64,000 nt of DNA from contig CAXXFJ010000042.1 of the NCBI GenBank assembly GCA_963677415.2, positions 1 to 64,000 on the forward strand, in the 5' to 3' direction. The stretch's first letter is position 1. The number at the start of each line of letters is the position of its first letter. The notes below the pieces were generated by a model. That model was not told where the DNA came from and searched no databases. It saw only the letters and a list, made by a program, of their open reading frames with translations. This DNA is from JAQUTK01 sp963677415 (lineage in GTDB: Bacteria > Bacteroidota > Bacteroidia > Bacteroidales > JAQUTK01). Positions 46,337 through 55,433 of this stretch are shown here, piece by piece. Both the position numbers and the translations under genes were made by a program.

Positions 46337-46372
46337 TGTCATTTTTGAAAGATTATTTGTCATTTTTGAAAG
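46337..46372 (+). promoter_or_regulatory. Putative operator: two 15-bp direct repeats 21 bp apart
   Basis: TGTCATTTTTGAAAG occurs exactly at 46337-46351 and at 46358-46372, two helical turns apart. The second copy abuts a GTTG (46372-46375) that is spaced 18 bp from the -7 box at 46394. This geometry suits a dimeric activator such as a hybrid two-component or AraC-type regulator, common for glycan genes in this phylum. It lies between divergent GH105 and GH78-GH43 genes and could control both. Confidence 0.55.
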
Positions 46373-46393
46373 TTGTACTTGTGTATGTTCGGG

Positions 46394-46401
46394 TATTTTT
46401 G
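46394..46401 (+). promoter_or_regulatory. Bacteroidota promoter (-33 GTTG, -7 TATTTTTG) for GH78-GH43
   Basis: TATTTTTG fits TAnnTTTG with GTTG at 46372-46375 as -33 element. Start near 46408, leader about 54 nt to the ATG at 46462. Confidence 0.6.
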
Positions 46402-46461
46402 TACCTTTAAAGTTCTAATGCAAAAAAACAAACAATACCTGTATCCGTTAAATCTACAATT

Positions 46462-49400
46462 ATGAGAAAACTTATCTTGTTGCTAGGAGTCATCCTGACT
46501 TTTTCATTCAGTATGGTAGCAAAAACTTCTTCCGAAGTAAAGCATCTTCGGACTGAATATCTTCAAAACCCTATTGGGATTGATGTAAAAGCCCCGCATT
46601 TCAGTTGGATACTCAGTGCCAGCGAACGTGGTGCTAAACAAACTGCGTATCAGATAATTGTCTCTACTGACAAGACGGGTAGTAACCCGGTGTGGAACTC
46701 GGGCAAGGTAAAGTCTGACAAGTCGATAAATAATAGCTATGCAGGTGTGGCATTAATGCCTTCCACCCGTTATTTCTGGCGCGTGGATGTGTGGGATGCG
46801 AACAGCAAAAAGATCTCTTCCTCTGAAACGGCATTTTTCGAAACGGGCTTAATGGATGCTGGTTGGGGAAATGCGAAATGGATCAAAGCGACTACACTCA
46901 AGCGTGGGGAAAATGAATCTGCAAATAAGAGTGTTGTTACAGATTACACTATCCAAATGGATTTTCAACTCAATGAGATCGCCGCTGGTCCTTGCTTTGG
47001 GATCAAAGATACGAGAAACTTTTATATGTGGCAGATAAATATCGAGAAAGGGATAACTCGTTTACGTCCTCATTCCTGGAAAAATGGCGAAGTGGTCTGC
47101 CATGCGAATGTAGATATCACTCCTTTGATTGCTATTAAAAAAGGGGTTACGTATGCTCTTCGGATCGAAGTCAAAGGGGATAAAGCGTCTACATATATCA
47201 ATAATATCCTGGTGGATGCCAATCGGGTAAATCCAAGGGGTGGTAATTATGGTCCGGGCAGTGCAGGGTTCCGTTCGTCTCATGGTGAAACTACATCAGC
47301 AAATGAGTCTGCTTCTTTTGATAATATCAAAGTAACCACTAAGGATCAGGGTGTTGAGAAAACTATCTTTGAGGAGAACTTCTCTAATCCGGACAATTTT
47401 CAGTTTACTCAGGGACCGGTGGTTGATGGGCGATTGCTTGTAAACACGGGTGATGATTCTCGCGTGTTTCAGGGAAGTGTTGCCGGCATTCCTCTGTTTA
47501 GAACGACCTTTAAGCTGGATCAGAAAGTGAAATCGGCTAAAATCTATACCTCGGCGCTGGGTGTCTATGATTTATTTATAAACGGGAAACGCGTGGGAAC
47601 GTCAACAGAAAACGGTAAAGTGCTTTACGATGAGTTGAAACCGGGTTGGACGGATTATAACAAGACGGTGCAATACTCAACGTATGATGTCACCACTCTC
47701 CTACTGTCAGGGGCAAATGCTATCGGAGCTCAGGTTGCTTCTGGTTGGTGGAAAGGATATATCGCTCGTGGTCAGTATGGGGATAAGGATCTTGGCTTTC
47801 TTGCCAAACTGGTGATTCAATACACCGATGGAACGACTAAAACGGTGGTTACAGATCCTACCTGGGTGTGTAATTCGGATGGACCGATCCGCATGGCTGA
47901 TATCTACAGTGGAGAGACGTATGATGCAAGAAAGGAAAGTGGATGGCAAACTGCCGGATATGATGATTCGAAATGGTTTCAAACTGCTCTATCTGATGAT
48001 TTCAAGGGGATCATTAAAGCAACTGTCGGTCCTACTGTTCAGGTGCGTACAGAGCTTAACAGAAAGCCTTTTAGCATTACTGTCTATGAGGGAAAGAAGG
48101 ATAATGGTCAGACGTTTGGAGCTATTAATAGCATCAAGGTAATTAGTGGCCCCGGTGTGGTTCAACTCAAGAAAGGACAGACAGTGATTTATGATTTTGG
48201 ACAAAACATGGCCGGATGGGTTAAGTTTGCAGCCAAATCGGTTTCCGGAACAAAGATGACTCTTCGTTTTGGTGAGATGCTCAATGATAACGGGGCTTTA
48301 GCCAGAGGGAATGATGGTCCTGCAGGAAGCTTATATACGGCAAATCTCCGTTCGGCAAAAGCATCTATCAACTACATTTTCAAAGGGAATGGAACGGCTG
48401 AGACCTATCATCCGAGTCTTACTTTCTTTGGCTTCAGATACTGCGAGGTGTCTGCAAGTGAGGATGTTGAGATTCAATCCATGATAGCTGAGGTGGTAGG
48501 GAATGCGACTGAAGAGGGCTCCACATTTAAAACAAGTAGTGCCATCGTCAATAAGTTGTATAGTAATGTGATCTGGGGACAAAGAAGTAATTTTCTGAGT
48601 GTGCCTACAGATTGTCCACAACGTGATGAACGTCAGGGCTGGGCAGGTGATACACAGATATTTTCCAAGACTGCGGCTTATAATGCGGATGTTGCCTCGT
48701 TCTTCCACAAATGGATGGGTGACATGAGGGATAGTCAACGCGAGGATGGTGCATTTCCTAGTACTGCTCCTGTGATATGGGGTGGTCATGGTCAGGGTGC
48801 ATGGGCGGAAGCGGGTATTATTGTTCCGTGGAATGTGTATCTGATGTATGATGATGCCTCCATTATTGCTGAGAATTATACGGCGATGGAAAAATACATG
48901 GCTTTTCTGGCTGCACAAACGGGTGATGGATATCTGTATAATGGAGCCGGCGTAGACTTTGGCGATTGGGTTTCGTATGAGAAACTGGAAAACCGCTATG
49001 TCAGTGTATGTTATTATGCGTATGCGGCTCAGTTAATGTCGAAAATGTCTAAAGTGCTAAGTCAGACAAAGGGTGATAGTTATGATGTGAAGAGTAATGA
49101 ATATACTGATCTGTACAAGAAGATCAAAGCTGAATTCCAGAAACGTTATATGAATGCGGATGGAACGTTGAAACAGGTGTCTCAGACGGCTTATCTGCTT
49201 GCTTTAAAACTTGATTTATTTCCTACTGAGCTTACCAAGAATAATGGAATAAGCTATCTGACTCAGAAAATAGCCAACAATGGCAACAAGTTGAGTACCG
49301 GGTTTATTGGAACGGGTATATTAAATCAGACATTGAGTCAATTTGGAGCAACAAATACGGCGTATAATCTGCTGCTGCAAAGAGGCAATCCTTCGTGGAT

Positions 49401-50847
49401 ATACAGCATTGATCAGGGTGCTACCACCATCTGGGAGCGTTGGGATTCATATACAATCGAGAACGGCTTTCATGAAGTGAGCATGAATTCGTTCAACCAT
49501 TATTCGTATGGTGCGGTTGAAGAATGGATGTATCGCTTTGTGGCTGGTATTGAAGCGGATGAATCTGCCCCTGGTTTCAAGCATTTTATCCTGCAACCTA
49601 ATCCTGATAAAAGGACATCGTTGCCGGAAGGTCAGGAACGTATCTCATCGGTGGATGCAACGTTCAAGTGTTATTATGGCGATATCAAGAGTGCCTGGGT
49701 AATCCGAACGGATGGAAATCTTTTGTATACCGCGACAGTGCCGGCTAATACGACGGCTACTCTGTATCTGCCGTTATCCAAGTCTTCGGATGTGGTCTAT
49801 GAAGGTGCTGTACTTGCCAATAAGGCGAAAGGGGTCACTTTTGTGAAACAGGAAAATGGAAAAGCAGTGTACGAACTGAAATCGGGAACGTACTCTTTTA
49901 GTCTGAATGTGCCAAGTGCGGGCGGTAATTCCTTTGCTCAAAAAGCAGGGAATCCGGTGTTTCAAGGTTGGTACGCCGATCCTGAAGGTGTGATTTTCAA
50001 GGATCAATACTGGATATATCCTACCTATTCAGCAGCGTATGAGAAACAGGTGTATATGGATGCTTTCTCCTCTCCAGACCTGGTCAATTGGACAAAACAT
50101 AGTCACATCATTGATACCACACAGGTAAAATGGGCTAAGAAAGCGATGTGGGCTCCTGCTGCCATCCAGAAAGGGAGTAAGTATTATCTGTTTTTCAGTG
50201 CCAATGATATTCAGAATGATAATTCGGTAGGTGGTATTGGCGTGGCAGTTTCGAATAAACCGGAAGGGCCGTTTAAAGATTATCTGGGCAAACCTTTGTT
50301 GGATAAGTTTTACAATGGTGCTCAGCCGATTGATCAGTTTGTCTTTCAGGATGTGGATGGCCAGTATTACATGATTTATGGTGGATGGCGTCATTGCAAC
50401 ATTGCTAAATTACAGGATAATTTCAAGGCATTCACTCCTTTTGCTGATGGCACGACTTTTAAAGAGATCACACCCGATGGGTATGTGGAAGGCCCGGTGA
50501 TGTTTCGCCGAAATAACAAGTATTACTTCATGTGGTCGGAAGGTGGCTGGACCGGTCCGGATTACAGAGTGGCGTATGCTATCGGCGATTCTCCTTTTGG
50601 CCCTTTTAAACGCATCGGACTGATTCTTCAGCAGGATGCCACCATTGCTACCGGAGCAGGACACCATTCGGTGATACAAGTTCCGGGCACGGATGAGTGG
50701 TATATCGTCTATCATCGCAGACCTTTGAGCGAGACGAACGGAAATTCCAGAGTGACGTGTATAGATAAAATGGAGTTTGATGCTGATGGAACTATCAAAC
50801 CGGTAGTGATGACTTTTGAAGGTGTTTCTCCTAAAACTTTACATTGA
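46462..50847 (+). CDS. Secreted GH78 alpha-L-rhamnosidase fused to a C-terminal GH43
   Basis: 1461 residues, intact. A signal peptide is followed by the GH78 N-terminal beta domains (LRTEYLQNPIGIDVKAPHFS). A jelly-roll insert occupies about residues 145-350. The rhamnosidase barrel has CPQRDERQGWAGD (acidic residues of the active site) and TIWERWDS (Glu), and ends with a beta domain. From about residue 1160 a complete five-bladed GH43 follows: GWYADPEGVIFK (Asp base), PIDQFVFQDVDG (Asp) and YVEGPVMF (Glu acid). One polypeptide would thus remove terminal rhamnose and an arabinose, xylose or galactose. The next gene begins 5 bp later, so they form an operon. Family calls are firm; pairing of activities is inference. 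Confidence 0.92.
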   Translation: MRKLILLLGVILTFSFSMVAKTSSEVKHLRTEYLQNPIGIDVKAPHFSWILSASERGAKQTAYQIIVSTDKTGSNPVWNSGKVKSDKSINNSYAGVALMPSTRYFWRVDVWDANSKKISSSETAFFETGLMDAGWGNAKWIKATTLKRGENESANKSVVTDYTIQMDFQLNEIAAGPCFGIKDTRNFYMWQINIEKGITRLRPHSWKNGEVVCHANVDITPLIAIKKGVTYALRIEVKGDKASTYINNILVDANRVNPRGGNYGPGSAGFRSSHGETTSANESASFDNIKVTTKDQGVEKTIFEENFSNPDNFQFTQGPVVDGRLLVNTGDDSRVFQGSVAGIPLFRTTFKLDQKVKSAKIYTSALGVYDLFINGKRVGTSTENGKVLYDELKPGWTDYNKTVQYSTYDVTTLLLSGANAIGAQVASGWWKGYIARGQYGDKDLGFLAKLVIQYTDGTTKTVVTDPTWVCNSDGPIRMADIYSGETYDARKESGWQTAGYDDSKWFQTALSDDFKGIIKATVGPTVQVRTELNRKPFSITVYEGKKDNGQTFGAINSIKVISGPGVVQLKKGQTVIYDFGQNMAGWVKFAAKSVSGTKMTLRFGEMLNDNGALARGNDGPAGSLYTANLRSAKASINYIFKGNGTAETYHPSLTFFGFRYCEVSASEDVEIQSMIAEVVGNATEEGSTFKTSSAIVNKLYSNVIWGQRSNFLSVPTDCPQRDERQGWAGDTQIFSKTAAYNADVASFFHKWMGDMRDSQREDGAFPSTAPVIWGGHGQGAWAEAGIIVPWNVYLMYDDASIIAENYTAMEKYMAFLAAQTGDGYLYNGAGVDFGDWVSYEKLENRYVSVCYYAYAAQLMSKMSKVLSQTKGDSYDVKSNEYTDLYKKIKAEFQKRYMNADGTLKQVSQTAYLLALKLDLFPTELTKNNGISYLTQKIANNGNKLSTGFIGTGILNQTLSQFGATNTAYNLLLQRGNPSWIYSIDQGATTIWERWDSYTIENGFHEVSMNSFNHYSYGAVEEWMYRFVAGIEADESAPGFKHFILQPNPDKRTSLPEGQERISSVDATFKCYYGDIKSAWVIRTDGNLLYTATVPANTTATLYLPLSKSSDVVYEGAVLANKAKGVTFVKQENGKAVYELKSGTYSFSLNVPSAGGNSFAQKAGNPVFQGWYADPEGVIFKDQYWIYPTYSAAYEKQVYMDAFSSPDLVNWTKHSHIIDTTQVKWAKKAMWAPAAIQKGSKYYLFFSANDIQNDNSVGGIGVAVSNKPEGPFKDYLGKPLLDKFYNGAQPIDQFVFQDVDGQYYMIYGGWRHCNIAKLQDNFKAFTPFADGTTFKEITPDGYVEGPVMFRRNNKYYFMWSEGGWTGPDYRVAYAIGDSPFGPFKRIGLILQQDATIATGAGHHSVIQVPGTDEWYIVYHRRPLSETNGNSRVTCIDKMEFDADGTIKPVVMTFEGVSPKTLH

Positions 50848-50852
50848 CTCGT

Positions 50853-53800
50853 ATGAAAAAGCTGGTTCAGATTGCTCTTTCTCTCTTTTGTGTAGCGCAG
50901 TTTGCAACTGCGGCAAAGCAAGCTCAGATAGACCGGCAAGCACTGGTAAGCCGACATACGATCACTACGACAAAGACGAATGCGAAGAGTCCGGCCCAGG
51001 TGGGTAATGGCGAGTTTGCTTTTGGGGTGGATATAACCGGTCTGCAAACCTTTGTGCCTTTTAATACGATGGCGCAATGGAGCTGGCACAGTTTTCCGCT
51101 ACCCAAAGACATGAAGGTGGCCGATTTTAAGAAGACGCCGATGGATGTTCATGGGGTAATGAAAGGGTTTGATTTGCCCAATCCCGAACAGCCGGAGTTG
51201 TCTGCCTGGCTGGCAAGTAATCCGCATCGTTTCAATCTGGGACGCATAGGTCTAAAGCTTTTGAAGGCGGACGGAAAAGAGGCTGTCGCAGGAGATCTGA
51301 CCAATACCCGTCAGGAAGTAGATCTGTGGAAAGGTATCATTTCCAGTCGTTTTGAACTGGAAGGTGTTCCTGTGTTGGTGCAAACGGCTTGCGATCCGAA
51401 GCGAGATGCTCTCGGAATAACGGTAGAAAGCGCACTGATCAGAAAGGGACAATTATCTGTTTTTGTGGACTTCCCGTATGCTGACAAACGAGAATTTGCC
51501 GATTATGTGGGTACCTTTGATTTCCCTGAGAAGCATCGCTCGATCATTACCAAACAGACTTCCGGTGGGGCATTGATAGCCCGTGAGATGGATGATGCCC
51601 GGTATTATACCTCACTGCATTGGGATACTCCTGCCCGACTGGTGCCGCCGGCATCCAAGTCATCGCATCGGTTTTATCTGGAACCGACAGCTACGGATAA
51701 ACTCTCCTTTACCTCTCTTTTCTCACAAAAAGAATCTCCTGCTGCCTTGACTGCCAAACAGATATTCACGGAGAGTGCCCGTGGCTGGAAAGCTTTCTGG
51801 CAATCGGGTGCTGCCATTGATCTGTCACAAAGTAAAGATCCGCGCTGGAAAGAACTGGAACGACGAATCGTGTTGTCGCAATATATCATGAAGGTGAATG
51901 AAGCCGGATCGTTGCCACCACAGGAAAGCGGACTGGAAAATAACGGATGGAATGGTCGCTTCCACTTTGAGATGATCTGGTGGCATGGCGTGCATTATGC
52001 ATTGTGGAACCGTTGGCCGTTGCTTGAAAAGAGTCTTTCAGTGTACGCTGATTATCTTCCTACATCACAACAACGGGCTGCCGCTCAGGGTTATAAAGGT
52101 GCGCGATGGCCAAAGTGTACAGCTGATTTCGATCGGGAATGGCCTCATATAACACATGCTACACTGATCTGGCAACAACCACATCCTATCTTTTTTGCTG
52201 CGCTGGATTACAGGATTCATCCCACCAAAAAGACGCTGGAGAAATGGAAAGATATAGTCTTTGCCTCTGCTGACTTCATGGCTGATTTCGCTTATTATGA
52301 TCCTTCGAAAGGGTGCTATGTATTAGGTCCTCCAATTACTATTGTATCTGAAAATACAAAGCCGGAGACGACCTCCAACCCTACTTTCGAACTAGGATAT
52401 TGGCGCTATGGATTACGTGTAGCACAGGAATGGCGGAAGCTTTTATCTCTTCCACCGGATAAGAAATGGGGAGAAGTGCTTGAAAAGCTCGCTCCTCTTC
52501 CTGTGGAAGATGGACTTTATGTGACGCATGAAGGGATCAAGAATATGTGGACAGACTTTACCTTTGAGCATCCGGGACTGACCGGAGCGTTTGGCATGTT
52601 GCCGGGCGATGGTGTGGACAAGGAAGTCTTTGCCCGTACCATGGATAAGGTGGCTGCCACATGGAATTTTGACCGCACCTGGGGATGGGATTTCCCAATG
52701 TTAGCCATGGCAGCGGCACGCTGTGGGAAGCAGGAAGAGGCGATCAACTACCTTTTGCATCCCTCAGCAGGTTTTCAGTTTGACGAACATGGACTGGCTT
52801 CCGGTGGACCATTCCCCTATTTCCCCTCCAATGGTGCCTTGCTGTCTGCTGTTGCCATGATGGCAGGTGGTTGGGACGGTTCGACGGGCTTGGCTCCAGG
52901 CTTTCCAAAGGATGGGAACTGGACCGTGCGTGCCGAAAACTTCGTTCCACTGTTTGCTACTTACCCTGCCTCCAGGGAGAGAGAGGAGGCCGGCATGGGT
53001 GTCGAACGGGTTGCTCGTCTCTTTACCGGCACCTATGACTCCAGACAAGCAGAAAACGCGGATGCGATCCGATGGGTGCAAATTGATCTGGGCGAAAGAA
53101 AGAAGATTGAGGGTATCAAACTACTTCCCAAGGTACTGCAATGGAACTATGTGAGCTCAGAAGGCTTCCCGTCACGATTTAAAATAGAAGTCTCCGATGA
53201 TCCCGACTTTAAAGATGCTGTGCTCTATGTGAACCAGCTGGATGCCGATTTCAGAGACCCTCAGGATGAGGTATGCACGTTTAGCGGCAAGGTGGTAACG
53301 GGACGCTACGTGCGTTTGACCGCGACTGCTCTGAGACAGAAAAAACTTGCACTTACCAAATTAATGGTACTCTCCGAAGGTAAGGATATTGCCGAAGGGT
53401 GTCCGGCTTCTGACTCGCAATCCGACAATCAGAGAGCAAGCATTTTGACCCGTCCTACCCGACCGCAAGGGGAAGGTGTTGTAACAGACAACCCGGGTAA
53501 TATTATAGCTAAAAGTAAATGGAGACCGGTGGATTATAAGGCGCAGACTCCAAAAGGTGGAGTGAAACTGGGTGACGGGCTTTTCAAGAAAACGATGGAA
53601 AATAACATCAGTTATCTGACGACATTATTTACGTTTGACGAACTGGTGAGAAACTTCAGAGTGAAGGGTGGAAAGCCCGTGCAACCGTTGGACAACCGGT
53701 TAAACAATATGTGGTTCGTTGATCTGCCCGGACAGGAAGCCGGGAGTTTTCTGATGGGTGCCGGAAACACGTTGCGGTGGATGGAGAATGCCGGACTGAG

Positions 53801-55229
53801 GGATGAGATGAATCAGATAGTGGATGTGATTGATGCATGTAAGGAACCGGATGGCTATATCATGGCCTATCCAAAAAACAAGATCTTTTCGGGTGAATAT
53901 GGTGCTTATACAAGGTCATGGGTAACCCACGGACTGATTGAGGCAGGATATGCCGGAAATAAAAAGGCTTTTCCGCTGCTGCGTGGATTTTATGACTGGT
54001 TTAATACCTCCTGCTACCTGCCGGAAATGCTTCGACGTACCGGTCAGGGTACACAAGGGATCATACCGAGTGCCCGTATGTATTTTACTCCGGTGGGCAA
54101 GCCCAAAGATATACAGGTCATTCAACAGTACTTTCAGGAAAATTACTGGATGGAACAAATGGCAACCAGAGATGTGAAGGCAATCTGGCTATATCCGTAT
54201 GACCGTCCGCACAACTATCTCCTTACCGGCATCGAACCTTATCTGGATATGTACAGAGCGACCGGAGCAAAGAAATACCTCGATGCTTCGCTGGGAGCCT
54301 GGGATTTGTTTCACGACAACTGGGAGCATGTGGGAGGATCGATTGCGATCACTGAGGGAACTGATCTGTATCCTCCGAAATCCTATTTTCTGCACCGTTC
54401 AACAGGGGAATTGTGCGGTAGCGTCTTCTGGTCTTTTCTGAACCAGCGCTTTCACTTGTTGTATCCTGAAGAAGAGAAATATGTGGCAGAAATTGAGCAA
54501 TCCATCTACAATAACCTGATAGCGAATCAGTTCGGCAACAAAGGATTTCGCTATCATTCAAACTTAGTCGGTCATAAAGATACACAGCTGTTTGGCTTGT
54601 GTACCTGCTGCGAGGGACAGGGTACACGAATGACTGGTTCTATACCTGAATTTATCTACTCCACAGCCGATGACGGGATGTATGTCAATCTATTTGCTTC
54701 GTCAACGATCACGTTCACCAATCACTCCCGTACTTTGTCTTTGCAAATGGCCACTCAATTTCCGTATGACCCCACCGTGCAACTGACAGTAAATACGGAG
54801 AAGCCACAGAAGTCCAGCATCAGAATACGTATTCCTTCATGGGCTGCTAAGAAAATGTCCGTTCGCATCAATGGGGAGGTGATTGCAGATGGGAATCCCG
54901 GATCGTATGTGACGCTGGACAGAAAATGGAAGAACGGAGATGTAATTTCATTTACTCTACCGATGGCATTCAAGATGACTAAATATACAGGCGAAGAGAA
55001 AGCCTACATAGGAAGGTTTGCTTTGGAATATGGACCAATATTGATGGCTTATGTGAGTACAAAAGATCAGCAGGGTGATCCAAGGTTGCAGACAAGTGCC
55101 GAGAATCTTCTGAGTAATCTGATCCCTGTATCAGGCAAGCCTTTGCACTTTACGATCCGGGGAGTGGATGGCTTTGAATATAAACCCTACTTTGAAGTTG
55201 AGAACGAACCGTTTAGCTGTTTTCCTTAA
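50853..55229 (+). CDS. Secreted fusion: six-hairpin glycosidase-like, F5/8-like and GH127-like domains
   Basis: About 1458 residues from the ATG at 50853 (signal peptide KKLVQIALSLFCVAQFATAA). Residues 24 to about 690 form an (alpha/alpha)6 glycosidase-like module (AQVGNGEFAFGVDITGLQTF, NGWNGRFHFEMIWWHGVHY) reminiscent of GH65/GH95-type enzymes. About 720-850 is a discoidin-like domain (WVQIDLGERKKIEGIKLL). After a polar linker, about 890-1458 is GH127/DUF1680-like with the matching zinc/cysteine residues GELCGSV and CTCCEGQG. Both catalytic units appear complete. It follows the GH78-GH43 gene by 5 bp. It likely attacks arabinofuranose-containing side chains; the first module's target is unknown. 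Confidence 0.85.
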   Translation: MKKLVQIALSLFCVAQFATAAKQAQIDRQALVSRHTITTTKTNAKSPAQVGNGEFAFGVDITGLQTFVPFNTMAQWSWHSFPLPKDMKVADFKKTPMDVHGVMKGFDLPNPEQPELSAWLASNPHRFNLGRIGLKLLKADGKEAVAGDLTNTRQEVDLWKGIISSRFELEGVPVLVQTACDPKRDALGITVESALIRKGQLSVFVDFPYADKREFADYVGTFDFPEKHRSIITKQTSGGALIAREMDDARYYTSLHWDTPARLVPPASKSSHRFYLEPTATDKLSFTSLFSQKESPAALTAKQIFTESARGWKAFWQSGAAIDLSQSKDPRWKELERRIVLSQYIMKVNEAGSLPPQESGLENNGWNGRFHFEMIWWHGVHYALWNRWPLLEKSLSVYADYLPTSQQRAAAQGYKGARWPKCTADFDREWPHITHATLIWQQPHPIFFAALDYRIHPTKKTLEKWKDIVFASADFMADFAYYDPSKGCYVLGPPITIVSENTKPETTSNPTFELGYWRYGLRVAQEWRKLLSLPPDKKWGEVLEKLAPLPVEDGLYVTHEGIKNMWTDFTFEHPGLTGAFGMLPGDGVDKEVFARTMDKVAATWNFDRTWGWDFPMLAMAAARCGKQEEAINYLLHPSAGFQFDEHGLASGGPFPYFPSNGALLSAVAMMAGGWDGSTGLAPGFPKDGNWTVRAENFVPLFATYPASREREEAGMGVERVARLFTGTYDSRQAENADAIRWVQIDLGERKKIEGIKLLPKVLQWNYVSSEGFPSRFKIEVSDDPDFKDAVLYVNQLDADFRDPQDEVCTFSGKVVTGRYVRLTATALRQKKLALTKLMVLSEGKDIAEGCPASDSQSDNQRASILTRPTRPQGEGVVTDNPGNIIAKSKWRPVDYKAQTPKGGVKLGDGLFKKTMENNISYLTTLFTFDELVRNFRVKGGKPVQPLDNRLNNMWFVDLPGQEAGSFLMGAGNTLRWMENAGLRDEMNQIVDVIDACKEPDGYIMAYPKNKIFSGEYGAYTRSWVTHGLIEAGYAGNKKAFPLLRGFYDWFNTSCYLPEMLRRTGQGTQGIIPSARMYFTPVGKPKDIQVIQQYFQENYWMEQMATRDVKAIWLYPYDRPHNYLLTGIEPYLDMYRATGAKKYLDASLGAWDLFHDNWEHVGGSIAITEGTDLYPPKSYFLHRSTGELCGSVFWSFLNQRFHLLYPEEEKYVAEIEQSIYNNLIANQFGNKGFRYHSNLVGHKDTQLFGLCTCCEGQGTRMTGSIPEFIYSTADDGMYVNLFASSTITFTNHSRTLSLQMATQFPYDPTVQLTVNTEKPQKSSIRIRIPSWAAKKMSVRINGEVIADGNPGSYVTLDRKWKNGDVISFTLPMAFKMTKYTGEEKAYIGRFALEYGPILMAYVSTKDQQGDPRLQTSAENLLSNLIPVSGKPLHFTIRGVDGFEYKPYFEVENEPFSCFP

Positions 55230-55380
55230 TTGACTTTATTTTGAAATAAGTGAAATAGATGTGCTTGATTGGAATTTCTTTTATACCTTTAGGAGCAAAT
55301 CATCACAAACGCACGAAAAATCCACCGTATTGCGATGGTGAACACACGAAACTGTAAGTGATAGTCTGTTAGTGGACAAA

Positions 55381-55420
55381 AAAAAGCGGCAAAGGGAGAA
55401 TGACTCCGTTTGCCGCTTTT
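55381..55420. terminator. Bidirectional intrinsic terminator between convergent genes
   Basis: AAAAGCGGCAAA pairs with TTTGCCGCTTTT around a 15-nt centre; A-run on one side and T-run on the other serve both the fusion enzyme gene and the solute-binding protein gene. Confidence 0.8.
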
Positions 55421-55433
55421 CTTATGTAATGGA

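Noticed and set aside
55230..55380. Small gene or riboswitch in the gap before the bidirectional terminator
   Set aside because: No frame with a start and protein-like content, and no riboswitch core that I recognise.
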